From NCBI RefSeq assembly GCF_000341085.1, contig NZ_ANBA01000018.1:62001-126000 (forward strand): a stretch of 64,000 bases of DNA, read 5' to 3'. The position numbers and the translations under genes were made by a program. The notes under the pieces are model-generated. The model was not told the DNA's origin and searched no databases. It worked only from the letters and a program-made list of their open reading frames with translations. Shown in pieces: positions 33,147-42,832 of the stretch (position 1 is the stretch's first letter; every line of letters begins with the position of its first letter). This DNA comes from Nocardiopsis ganjiahuensis DSM 45031 (GTDB lineage: Bacteria; Actinomycetota; Actinomycetes; Streptosporangiales; Streptosporangiaceae).

Positions 33147-35402
33147 GTGAGCGCGCCCGACAACACCAACGTCCCCGACGAGGTACGCGCCCGCCACGCC
33201 GAGCTGTGCCGTGAGCTGGACGACCACAGCTACCGGTACTACCTGGGCAACCCGATCGTCTCCGACGCCGAGTACGACCAGCTCATGCTGGAGCTGCGCG
33301 ACATCGAGGACCGGTACCCGATCCTCGTCACCCAGGACTCGCCCACGCAGAAGGTCGGCGCGCCCATCAGCGTCGACTTCGCGGAGGTCGAGCACCTCGT
33401 CCGCATGGAGAGCCTGGGCAACGCCTTCAACGCCGACGAACTCAGCGCCTGGGCCGACCGGGCCTCCGCCGAGGTGCCGGTCAACGCCTACCTGTGCGAG
33501 CTCAAGATCGACGGCCTCGCGGTGGACCTGGTCTACGAGCGAGGGCGCCTGATCCGCGCCGCGACCAGGGGCGACGGCCGGATCGGTGAGGACATCACCC
33601 TCAACGTCCGCACCATCGGCGTGGTCCCCGAACAGCTCGACGAGAGCGTGCGCCCCGCACCCGAGCTCCTGGAGGTGCGCGGCGAGGTCTTCCTCCCGGT
33701 GGAGGACTTCGAGAAGCTCAACCGGCGCATCACCGCCGACGGCAGCCACGCGCCGTTCGCCAACCCGCGCAACGCCGCCGCCGGTTCGCTGCGGCAGAAG
33801 GACCCGAGGGTCACCGCCACCCGGCCGCTGTCGATGATCGTGCACGGCGTCGGCGCGTACGTCCCCGCCGGGTACAGCGAGGCGGAGGGGGGATGGGCCG
33901 TCGACTCCCCGGAGAGCGCACCGGAGGAGGTCAAGCTCACCAGTCAGTCGAAGACCTACACCCTGCTCGGTGAGTGGGGGCTGCCGCTCAGCGACCGCTA
34001 CAAGGTCGTGGCCTCCATGAAGGAGGTCCACGAGTACGTCGAGTACTACCAGGCGCACCGGCACGACCCCGCCTACGAGATCGACGGCATCGTCGTCAAG
34101 GTCGACGACTTCGCGCTCCAGCGGCGGCTGGGCTCCACCAGCCGCGCGCCCCGGTGGGCGATCGCGGACAAGTACCCGCCGGAGGAGGTCACCACCAAGC
34201 TGGTCGACATCAAGGTGGGTGTGGGCCGCACCGGCCGCGTCACCCCCTACGGCGTGATGGAGCCGGTCGTGGTGGCCGGGTCCGAGGTCGAGTTCGCGAC
34301 CCTGCACAACGCCCAGGAGGTCGCCCGCAAGGGTGTGCGGATCGGTGACACCGTCGTCCTGCGCAAGGCGGGCGACGTCATCCCCGAGATCGTCGGACCG
34401 GTGCTGGACCGCCGCGACGGCACCGAGCACGAGTTCGTCATGCCCGAGCGCTGCCCCGAGTGCGACACCGAACTCGGCCAGCAGAAGGAGGGCGACGTCG
34501 ACCTGCGCTGCCCCAACGCCCGCTCCTGCCCGGGCCAGCTGCGCGAACGGGTCGCCTTCATCGCCGGCCGCAAGGCCCTGGACATCGAGGCGCTCGGCTA
34601 CGTGGCCGCCACCGCTCTCACCCAGCCGCTGGAACCAGCCGAGGCGCCGCTCAGCAACGAGGGCGACCTGTTCGACCTCACCCTCGAGCAGCTGCTGCCG
34701 ATCCGCACGCACGTCCTCGACCCGGACACCACCGAGCCCAAGACCGACCCCAAGACCGGTGAGCCCAAGGTCGTCTCCTTCTTCGCCAACATGAAGGGCG
34801 AGCCGAAGAAGACCGTGGAGAAGCTGTTCGAGCAGCTGGAGGAGGCCAAGAAGAAGCCTCTGTGGCGCGTGCTGGTCTCCCTGTCCATCCGCCACGTCGG
34901 CCCGCGCGCCGCCGAGGACCTGGCCCGCCACTTCCGTTCCATGGACGCGATCCGCAACGCCAGCGAGGAGGAGCTGGCGTCCGTGGACGGCGTCGGCCCG
35001 ACGATCGCCCGATCCATCCGCGAGTGGTTCGCCGTGGACTGGCACGCCGAGATCGTCCGAAAGTGGGCGGACGCGGGTGTCCGAATGGAGGACGAGGGAC
35101 AGGAACCGGGTTCGCGGGTGCTGGAGGGTGTCACGGTCGTGGTGACCGGCTCCCTGGAGGGCTTCACCCGGGACGGGGCCAAGGAGGCCATCGCCGAACG
35201 CGGCGGCCGCGCCACCGCCTCGGTCTCCAAGAAGACGGGCTTCGTGGTGGTCGGCGACGCACCCGGCTCCAAGTACGACAAGGCCGTGAAGCTCGGCGTT
35301 CCCGTCCTTGACGAGGCCGGATTCCGGGTTCTGCTCGAGGCGGGCCCGGAAGCCGCCGAGAACCTTCGGATCAACCCCACGGAGGAGGCTCCGGAGGAGT
35401 AG
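33147..35402 (+). CDS. ligA: NAD+-dependent DNA ligase
   Basis: 751 residues from a GTG at 33147 behind AAAGGCAGG. It seals nicks in replication and repair. Domains in order: Ia (YYLGNPIVSDAEYDQLM), adenylation domain with the AMP-accepting lysine in CELKIDGLAVDL (about residue 118), OB fold, a four-cysteine zinc finger (CPECDTELGQ ... CPNARSCPGQL), helix-hairpin-helix repeats and a C-terminal BRCT domain (VTVVVTGSLEGFTRDGAKEAI). The HhH region carries an extra acidic/Lys-rich insertion (about residues 515-575, PKTDPKTGEPKV). An intrinsic terminator follows at 35532. Confidence 0.97.
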   Translation: MSAPDNTNVPDEVRARHAELCRELDDHSYRYYLGNPIVSDAEYDQLMLELRDIEDRYPILVTQDSPTQKVGAPISVDFAEVEHLVRMESLGNAFNADELSAWADRASAEVPVNAYLCELKIDGLAVDLVYERGRLIRAATRGDGRIGEDITLNVRTIGVVPEQLDESVRPAPELLEVRGEVFLPVEDFEKLNRRITADGSHAPFANPRNAAAGSLRQKDPRVTATRPLSMIVHGVGAYVPAGYSEAEGGWAVDSPESAPEEVKLTSQSKTYTLLGEWGLPLSDRYKVVASMKEVHEYVEYYQAHRHDPAYEIDGIVVKVDDFALQRRLGSTSRAPRWAIADKYPPEEVTTKLVDIKVGVGRTGRVTPYGVMEPVVVAGSEVEFATLHNAQEVARKGVRIGDTVVLRKAGDVIPEIVGPVLDRRDGTEHEFVMPERCPECDTELGQQKEGDVDLRCPNARSCPGQLRERVAFIAGRKALDIEALGYVAATALTQPLEPAEAPLSNEGDLFDLTLEQLLPIRTHVLDPDTTEPKTDPKTGEPKVVSFFANMKGEPKKTVEKLFEQLEEAKKKPLWRVLVSLSIRHVGPRAAEDLARHFRSMDAIRNASEEELASVDGVGPTIARSIREWFAVDWHAEIVRKWADAGVRMEDEGQEPGSRVLEGVTVVVTGSLEGFTRDGAKEAIAERGGRATASVSKKTGFVVVGDAPGSKYDKAVKLGVPVLDEAGFRVLLEAGPEAAENLRINPTEEAPEE

Positions 35403-35531
35403 GCTCCGCCGCACACCCGTTGACACGAGCGCGTCACTCCGCGTTGGTCCGCGGGGCACGACCGGTTCACCCCGTGTCGTTGCCCGTCCGGTGCCGCGGG
35501 ACACGCCGTGGGCGTTCCCCGCTGGGGACAC

Positions 35532-35560
35532 GGGCAGGGATCCGCTGGGTCCCTGCCCTT
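35532..35560 (+). terminator. Terminator downstream of ligA
   Basis: GGGCAGGGA (35532-35540), 9-nt loop, TCCCTGCCC (35550-35558), then TT. Perfect 9-bp stem 130 nt after the ligA stop. Confidence 0.65.
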
Positions 35561-35642
35561 CCGACTGTCGATTCATTAACGGATAGTTCCTGTCATGCGA
35601 CAGTTGGTGACGAAAGCCCGTAAGCTGTGCAACAACACCCCT

Positions 35643-35662
35643 GATATGGACACAGCCATATC
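35643..35662. promoter_or_regulatory. Palindrome upstream of the membrane GGDEF-EAL gene
   Basis: GATATGG (35643-35649), ACACAG, CCATATC (35656-35662): a perfect 7-bp dyad with a 6-nt spacer, 31 nt before the start codon. An operator or a leader hairpin; the regulator is unknown. Confidence 0.45.
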
Positions 35663-35693
35663 CGGTATTCGGTCATGAGGCACAAGGAAGCGG

Positions 35694-37730
35694 ATGAAGG
35701 ACCCCATCGGTACCCGGGACATCGGCCCCCGGGTCGGCACGCCGCTCTGGCTCTACATGGCGGCCGCCACTGCCGCGGGCGCGGCCCTGCTCGCCGTCTC
35801 CAGCCTCGAACTCGGCCTCGACCAGCTGGCCAACCTGGTCAGGGAACCCCTGCTCTGGGTACTGCTGTGCATGGTGATCCTCGGTGAGCTGAGACCCATC
35901 GCCATGCCCGGCCAGGCACCCGGCAGCGGTGCGCCCACCTCGCTGCCCTTCACCTTCGCGGTGGTCATCTTCTACGGACTGCCCGTCGCGGCCCTCCTCC
36001 AGTGCGCCGCCACCGTCGTCGCCGGGGTGGCCCGCCGCCACGCGCCCCACCGCACCGCGTTCAACGCCGCCCAGTACGTCCTCACCCTGGGCGTGGCCGA
36101 CGCGGTCCTGCGCCTCTCGCTCCCCGAGATCGTCACCGCCCCGTGGGTCCCCGCCGGGGGAGAACTGCTCGCCGTCGCCCTCGCCGGGTTCGCTTCCTTC
36201 CTGGTCAACCGGCTCCTGGTGCTGTGCGCCGTGGCCATGCACGAACGCGTGCCCCTGAGCCAGGTGATGTTCAAGGGCCTGGGCCAGCAGGTGTACGTGA
36301 ACACCGTCCTGCTCAGCCTGTCCCCGCTGATCGTCCTCGCGATGACCCACTCGGTCCTCTACGTGCCGCTGTTCGCCTTCCCCCTCGGCGCGCTCTACAC
36401 CAGTGCCCTGCTGTCGGTGAAACGCGACCACCAGGCCAACCACGACGAACTCACCGGCCTGGCCAACCGCAAGCTCCTCACCGTCCGCGCCCGCAGGGAG
36501 ATCGAGCAGGCCCACCAGCGCGGCACCCGCGTCGGCCTGCTCCTGCTCGACCTGGACCGGTTCAAGGAGGTCAACGACACCCTCGGCCACCCGACCGGGG
36601 ACCGCCTCCTGCAGACCCTCGCCCGCCGCCTCACCCACAGCGTGCGCCCGGGGGACCTGGTGGCCCGCCTCGGCGGCGACGAGTTCGCGATCCTGCTCCC
36701 GCAGGTGCGCGACACCGCCTCCGCCCGCGAGGTGGCCCTGCGCCTCAAGGGCGCGCTGGCTGAACCGGTGCGGCTGGACGGCATGGACTTCGACCTCCAG
36801 GTCAGCACCGGCATCGCCCTCTACCCGGACGACGCCCCCGGCTTCGAACTCCTCATGCAGCGCGCGGACGTCGCCATGTACGTCGCCAAGGCCGACCGCA
36901 CCGGCGTGGAGAGCTACGACCCCGGCAAGGACCGCAACTCCACCGCCCGGCTCAGCATGTACAGCGAACTGCGCCGGGGTCTGGCCGAGGGCGCCCTGGA
37001 GATGCACTACCAGCCCAAGGTGGCCCTGGCCGACGGCCGACCGGTCGGACTGGAGGCGCTGGCCCGCTGGCGGCACCCCCTGCGGGGCCTGCTCACCCCG
37101 GACGAGTTCATGCCGGTCGTCGAGCACTCCAACCTCTTCCGCGCCTTCACCGGGCAGGTCCTCGACATCACCCTGGCCAGGGTCGCCCTGTGGCGGGCCG
37201 AGGGCATGACCCTGCCCGTGGCGGTCAACCTGGGCGTGCGCGAACTCCTGGACCCGGACCTGCCGGAGACCGTCGCCTCGGCCCTGCGCGAGCACGGCGT
37301 CCCACCCGAGCAGCTGGTCCTGGAAATCAGTGAGCGGACCCTCATCGCCGACCCCGGCGCCGCCACGAAGGCGGTCAAACGCCTGCGCTCCCTGGGTGTG
37401 GGCCTGGCCCTGGACGACTTCGGCACCGGCCACTTCACCCTCGCCCAACTGGCCGGACTGCCGATGGACGAGGTCAAGATCCACGAGTCCTTCACCGCCC
37501 GCCTGGTCGACGGCACCGCCAACGGCCACACCGTCGTGCGCGGGGCGATCGCCCTGGTCCGCGCCCTGGGGATGGACGCCACCGCCGAGGGCGTGCAGAC
37601 CAGGGCCCTGGCCGAGGCCGCCCGCGAGACCGGCTGCCAGACCGCGCAGGGACACTACCTCTCCCGGCCGATGAACGCCCGGGACGTCACCGCCTGGCTC
37701 TCCGCCCACGACACCGGCAGCCCCGTCTGA
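35694..37730 (+). CDS. Membrane-bound GGDEF-EAL cyclic-di-GMP signalling protein
   Basis: 678 residues. About six to eight transmembrane helices (residues 15-235) precede a GGDEF domain (about 240-405) with DLDRFKEVNDTLGH and the intact ARLGGDEFAIL site, then an EAL domain (about 420-670). EAL residues seen: GLEALARW, LEISERTL, LALDDFGTG and AEGVQ. The usual KIDxxF is KIHESF and VNLS is VNLG, so phosphodiesterase activity may be altered. It is predicted to make and/or degrade c-di-GMP at the membrane, which in filamentous actinomycetes gates development. The GAAG upstream of the ATG is a weak ribosome-binding site. Confidence 0.93.
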   Translation: MKDPIGTRDIGPRVGTPLWLYMAAATAAGAALLAVSSLELGLDQLANLVREPLLWVLLCMVILGELRPIAMPGQAPGSGAPTSLPFTFAVVIFYGLPVAALLQCAATVVAGVARRHAPHRTAFNAAQYVLTLGVADAVLRLSLPEIVTAPWVPAGGELLAVALAGFASFLVNRLLVLCAVAMHERVPLSQVMFKGLGQQVYVNTVLLSLSPLIVLAMTHSVLYVPLFAFPLGALYTSALLSVKRDHQANHDELTGLANRKLLTVRARREIEQAHQRGTRVGLLLLDLDRFKEVNDTLGHPTGDRLLQTLARRLTHSVRPGDLVARLGGDEFAILLPQVRDTASAREVALRLKGALAEPVRLDGMDFDLQVSTGIALYPDDAPGFELLMQRADVAMYVAKADRTGVESYDPGKDRNSTARLSMYSELRRGLAEGALEMHYQPKVALADGRPVGLEALARWRHPLRGLLTPDEFMPVVEHSNLFRAFTGQVLDITLARVALWRAEGMTLPVAVNLGVRELLDPDLPETVASALREHGVPPEQLVLEISERTLIADPGAATKAVKRLRSLGVGLALDDFGTGHFTLAQLAGLPMDEVKIHESFTARLVDGTANGHTVVRGAIALVRALGMDATAEGVQTRALAEAARETGCQTAQGHYLSRPMNARDVTAWLSAHDTGSPV

Positions 37731-37832
37731 CGGCTCCCCGCCGGTCACCTTCTCCTGATCCCTCACGATCAGCTCGCCCTTTCCGCGGCTGTCCGGCGCC
37801 CTCCGGCCGCATTTTCTTACCCCGGGGTTCCT

Positions 37833-38258
37833 GTGCCTTTTTTTCGTCGGGTTCCCCTGCCGGTTTCCCTGTCCCTCGTGGCGCTGGTCACCGGGTGTTC
37901 TCTGGTGGGGGTCTCCCATCGCACGCATGAAGCCGGGGATCCCGCCGAACACTTGGCTTCGGTGAGTGAGATCGCCTGGACCTGGGATCTTCCCCGAGGT
38001 GGTGAGGAGGGTTTTCTTCGTGAGATGAGTGAAGGAGTCGTGGTGCTCCTGGAGGGCGGGGTGCTCTACCTGCACGAGCGGCTGGAGGACGCCTCTGTGC
38101 CCGAGGGGTTCGCGCGGTTCGAGGGGTTCGACGGTTCGTCGGTTCTCACCTGGGACGAAGAGGAGAGCATGAGCGTGTCCGACGCGATCAGTGTCCCCGG
38201 GGGAGTGGCCGTGGCGTACAGGGCTGACGGCGAACCGGGTGTCCTGGGCCTCAGGTGA
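37833..38258 (+). CDS. Small lipoprotein of unknown function
   Basis: 141 residues from a GTG. N-terminal basic residues, a hydrophobic core and the lipobox LVTGC (Cys at about residue 22) mark it for lipidation and extracytoplasmic anchoring. The mature part is acidic and beta-rich (VVLLEGGVLYLHERLEDAS; GSSVLTWDEEES). It is less GC-rich in wobble positions than gatC/gatA. No family recognised. It sits between the GGDEF-EAL gene and gatC. Confidence 0.65.
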   Translation: MPFFRRVPLPVSLSLVALVTGCSLVGVSHRTHEAGDPAEHLASVSEIAWTWDLPRGGEEGFLREMSEGVVVLLEGGVLYLHERLEDASVPEGFARFEGFDGSSVLTWDEEESMSVSDAISVPGGVAVAYRADGEPGVLGLR

Positions 38259-38338
38259 GGCAGAGCGACACCGGGACCGGTGCCGGGCCAATAGGATTGT
38301 GCTGATCACCCGTCCGCCGAAGAAACGGTTCTCACCTG

Positions 38339-38638
38339 ATGACCGCCATCACCCGCGATGAGGTCGCGCACCTCGCCCGGTTGTCGCGGCTGGCGCTCGA
38401 CGAGAGCGAGCTCGACACGCTCGCCGCCCAGCTCGGTGACATCCTCACCGCCGTGGCCAAGGTGCAGGAGGTCGCCCAGGGCGACATCCCGCCGAGCTCG
38501 CACGCCCTGCCGCTGACCAACGTCTACCGCCCCGACGAGGCCAAGCCCGGCCTCACCCCCGAGCAGGCCCTGGCCGGCGCCCCCGCGGTGGAGGACCAGC
38601 GCTTCCGGGTTCCGCGGATCCTTGGGGAGGAAGAGTAG
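38339..38638 (+). CDS. gatC: Aspartyl/glutamyl-tRNA amidotransferase subunit C
   Basis: 99 residues, standard size. MTAITRDEVAHLARLSRLALDESE and the linker PLTNVYRPDEAKPGLT are characteristic. GatC wraps GatA to GatB in the GatCAB complex, which converts Glu-tRNA-Gln (and Asp-tRNA-Asn) to Gln-/Asn-tRNA. Its TAG is immediately followed by the gatA ATG (0 nt between). A TAGGAT at 38292-38297 is a candidate -10, giving a ~35-nt leader. Confidence 0.96.
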   Translation: MTAITRDEVAHLARLSRLALDESELDTLAAQLGDILTAVAKVQEVAQGDIPPSSHALPLTNVYRPDEAKPGLTPEQALAGAPAVEDQRFRVPRILGEEE

Positions 38639-40135
<1,497 letters not shown>

Positions 40136-40150
40136 AACCGAACAGACGCG

Positions 40151-40185
40151 ACGCCCTCCGTTCCCGGTCCGGGAGCGGAGGGCGT
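40151..40185. terminator. Terminator after gatA
   Basis: ACGCCCTCCG (40151-40160) pairs perfectly with CGGAGGGCGT (40176-40185), with an inner TCCCG/CGGGA stem. No U-tract. It is the first of two hairpins between convergent genes. Confidence 0.75.
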
Positions 40186-40196
40186 CCGTGTTCCAC

Positions 40197-40234
40197 CGGA
40201 CCGTCCGGCGGTCGGCCGACCGCCGGACGGTCCG
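40197..40234. terminator. 38-bp perfect palindrome between convergent genes
   Basis: Arm CGGACCGTCCGGCGGTCGG (40197-40215) is followed immediately by its exact reverse complement (40216-40234), without a spacer. It ends 5 nt from the stop codon of the minus-strand nucleotidyltransferase gene. Probably a bidirectional terminator; the perfection is unusual. Confidence 0.75.
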
Positions 40235-40238
40235 CGTG

Positions 40239-41066
40239 TCAGCCGATCAGCTCGGCCAGGTCCTCGTGCAGGTCCTCAGGGATCTCGAAACCCCAGCGCC
40301 CGGCGGCCTCCCGGGACAGCTCACGGCTCCACGCCCAGCTCTCGCGCAGTGCCTCACGGACCGGCTCCGGCTCGGCCGCTCCGGTCGTGGCCGTGTAGCG
40401 GGCGACGTCGGCGGCGGGCAGGTCCGCCTCCAGGGCGCGGCTCGGGGTCAGCCAGTGCGCGGTGGATCCGCGCAGGAGCCGGAGCAGCTTGAGCTGGGGC
40501 GGGGCGACCATCGCGGCCAGGGCGTTGTGTGCGCGGGTGGTCTCGCCGCGGGCCAGGACGTGGGCGGCCATGAGCGTCCAGTTGGCCAGCTCCCCGGTGA
40601 GCTGTTCGGCGGTGAGCGCGGGCACGGGCGCGACGAACTCGGCGAGCGGGCGCACGGCCTCGGTCAGCCGGCCGGTGCGGTCCAGCAGCACGGCAGCCCC
40701 GGGGTCGGGCAGGTGGACCATGCCGCGCCAGGAGGCGATCTCCCCGATGGCCCGCCCGGCGGGGTCGAAGTGGAACTCGCCTCGCATGAGGTCGTCGAAC
40801 ACCACGGCGAGGATGCCGAACAGGTTGGTGTGGGCCAGTCGGACCGGGGCCAGACGGGAGACGAACTCGCGGCCGTCGAAGTCGTCGGCGTGCTCGTCGG
40901 CGACGAACACGTAGGCGTCCAGGTCGGAATGGGCGTCGGCCTCGCCCAGGGTCCAGGAGCCGTAGAGGAGAACCCCCTCCAGCCGCGGGTCGGCCCCGGC
41001 TGCCTCGCGCAGGCGCTCGATGCGCTGTTCCAGGGCGGTGGGAAGGGAACGGTCGTAAGTGCGCAC
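40239..41066 (-). CDS. Lincosamide nucleotidyltransferase-like (Lnu(B/F)-type) protein
   Basis: 275 residues from the GTG at 41066 (GGAG 4 nt upstream). The N-terminal nucleotidyltransferase active site is LLYGSWTLGEADAHSDLDAYVF (GS ... DxD). It continues with VADEHADDFDGREFVSRLAPVRLAHTNLFGILAVVFDDLMRGEFHFDPAG, which closely follows the pattern of Lnu(B)/Lnu(F) lincosamide nucleotidyltransferases, and a helical C-terminal domain. These enzymes adenylylate lincomycin/clindamycin. Substrate here is inferred, and resistance activity is not proven. Monocistronic, convergent with gatA across strong palindromes. Confidence 0.75.
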   Translation of the reverse strand: MRTYDRSLPTALEQRIERLREAAGADPRLEGVLLYGSWTLGEADAHSDLDAYVFVADEHADDFDGREFVSRLAPVRLAHTNLFGILAVVFDDLMRGEFHFDPAGRAIGEIASWRGMVHLPDPGAAVLLDRTGRLTEAVRPLAEFVAPVPALTAEQLTGELANWTLMAAHVLARGETTRAHNALAAMVAPPQLKLLRLLRGSTAHWLTPSRALEADLPAADVARYTATTGAAEPEPVREALRESWAWSRELSREAAGRWGFEIPEDLHEDLAELIG

Positions 41067-41291
41067 GGTACTCCGTCGTGTCGATGGGTTCCGGGCAGCA
41101 CGAAGGCACCGCCCGGCGTCGGCCTGTTCGGACGGCGGTCCTCTTCTGTGGGTTTCCGCCGTCCCTAGGACAGGCGGAGGTCGGTCACCGCGATCGCACA
41201 CATGCGTACCAGGGTAGACGCCGGGGGCACGGACCCGTGATCCGGATCCGTGCCCCGGCCCGGTGTCCCTGACCGAGCCCTCGCTGTTCGG

Positions 41292-42464
41292 CTAGTCGGC
41301 GGCCGCCGCCCTGCGGCGGCGGGCCAGGAAGAGCGCCGTGCCACCGCCGGCGATCGCGACGACCGCGGCCACGACCAGTGCGGCCACCGCGTTGCCGGTG
41401 AGAGCGAGCCCGCTCCGGTCGGGCATTGCGGCCTCATCGGCGACGGGGGAGGGGCTGGGTTCCTCGGTCGGCTCCACGACGGGCGGTGTGCCGCCCGCGG
41501 CGTCCCAGGCCACCGTGGCGACCTCGGAGACGACGATCTCGCTGTCCTGCACCGTGATGAGGGTCTGTGTCGGGTTGTCGGTGTCCTCGCCCTTGAACAG
41601 GCGACCGGTCTCCACGGCCGCCGTGGTCTCCAGGACGAGGGCGGCCTCGCCCGCGTCGGCGTCGGCGGGGACGGAGAACGCGACGGTGTCGCCGCTCTCG
41701 ACCTCGTCGAGGGCCTCACCGCTCCCGGCGTCGACGAGTTCCACCCCGTCGGGGGCCTCCAGCCGCACGGGAATGGACTCGGCGCTGGTCTCCACGGTGA
41801 ACTCGCCGATGGTCTCCCCGGCCAGCCCCGCATCCTGCCCCGGGCTGACGGTGAGCGCGGAACCGGGCTCGTTGGGCAGGTCCTCGGCGTTGTCGACCAG
41901 GTGGTTGTACAGGTGGGTGACGTTGCCCGCGTTGACGTTGTCGTCGAGTTCGGGGCTCTGGTCGACCCTTTCCAGGTCCAGTTCGTTGCTGAAGTGCCAG
42001 ATGGCGGCCTGGGTCGCGGTGAGCGCCTCGGACTCGGTCAGGCGCGCCATCTCGGCTTCCTCCTCGAGGTCCGCGACGTCGACCACCGGATAGGAGTTCT
42101 TCAGGATCCAGTGCACTTTGCCGGGCTCGGCGAAGTCGCCCTGTCCGGGGTAGTTCTCCCACTGGTCCTCGCGGTAGCGGGAGTCCTCGACCAACCCGGT
42201 ACGGAAGTCGATGCAGTACGTGGTGAGCGTCTGGTCGCTGTCGTCCAGGTGCACGTTGAACGTGGCCGTGGTGGTGAAGGGCTCTCCCCGCATGGTGACG
42301 GAGTGGCCGTGTTCGGCGACGCCCGTGTACTGTCCGCGCACCGACCCCTGGTAGGGCGCGGGTTCGGCTGCTGCGGGGGCCGCGAGCCCGAGTGCGAGCA
42401 GCGCTGAGGCCGCGGCGGCGAGGGCCACATGTCCTGGGGGGTTGCGGAGGGACAAGTGCGTCAC
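41292..42464 (-). CDS. Thioester-domain (TQXA) surface protein 1, LAxTG anchored
   Basis: 390 residues from the GTG at 42464 (AGGAAG 5 nt upstream). Signal peptide to AAPAAAEP. The thioester domain has the reactive Cys in TTYCIDF and the partner Gln in TATQAAIWHFS, a pair that forms an internal Cys-Gln thioester able to bind host or surface amines covalently. A beta-sandwich domain follows (VPADADAGEAALVLETT ... GRLFKGEDTDNPTQTLIT). The C-terminus has a short stalk, the sorting motif LALTG (sortase E-type LAxTG), a membrane helix and RRRR. First of four tandem paralogues. Confidence 0.88.
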   Translation of the reverse strand: MTHLSLRNPPGHVALAAAASALLALGLAAPAAAEPAPYQGSVRGQYTGVAEHGHSVTMRGEPFTTTATFNVHLDDSDQTLTTYCIDFRTGLVEDSRYREDQWENYPGQGDFAEPGKVHWILKNSYPVVDVADLEEEAEMARLTESEALTATQAAIWHFSNELDLERVDQSPELDDNVNAGNVTHLYNHLVDNAEDLPNEPGSALTVSPGQDAGLAGETIGEFTVETSAESIPVRLEAPDGVELVDAGSGEALDEVESGDTVAFSVPADADAGEAALVLETTAAVETGRLFKGEDTDNPTQTLITVQDSEIVVSEVATVAWDAAGGTPPVVEPTEEPSPSPVADEAAMPDRSGLALTGNAVAALVVAAVVAIAGGGTALFLARRRRAAAAD

Positions 42465-42632
42465 GTCTCTTCCTGAGGTGTTCTGCCCGGTGGCGGCGGG
42501 AAACAGGCCCGGTTCAGGTGGGGAAAGAGTGCCACGGAAGCCGCGGAACGCGTGCTGTGAACGCTGACTCCGGTCGGCAGAGGTTTTCACAGGTGACGTG
42601 GGCAACACAACGGAGTCTTTTGGATCTGGCCG

Positions 42633-42662
42633 GTATCAGCCATTCGGCACATCTGCTGTAAA
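42633..42662 (-). promoter_or_regulatory. Promoter-like element of thioester protein 1
   Basis: Minus strand: TTTACA (42662-42657), 18 nt, TGATAC (42638-42633), embedded in GCTGATACCGG. It is similar to elements upstream of the three sister genes. It implies a ~160-nt 5' UTR. Confidence 0.5.
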
Positions 42663-42725
42663 CCGCTCGCCCTCATGTGCGTGCCGAGTCGAAAAAAGGA
42701 CCTTTGTTGCTTTTCACATGACAAA

Positions 42726-42760
42726 GGGCCCGTCCCGCGAAATTCTCGCGGGACGGGCCC
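42726..42760 (-). terminator. Terminator of thioester protein 2
   Basis: Perfect 15-bp stem GGGCCCGTCCCGCGA (42726-42740) with a 5-nt loop, read on the minus strand and followed by TTTGT. It lies 72 nt after the stop at 42833. Confidence 0.8.
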
Positions 42761-42832
42761 CTGGAACCGGCGGTCAGCCGGACCGGCGGACCGGCTGGGT
42801 CAGCGGGCCGGCCGTAACGGCGGGTTCACCTG

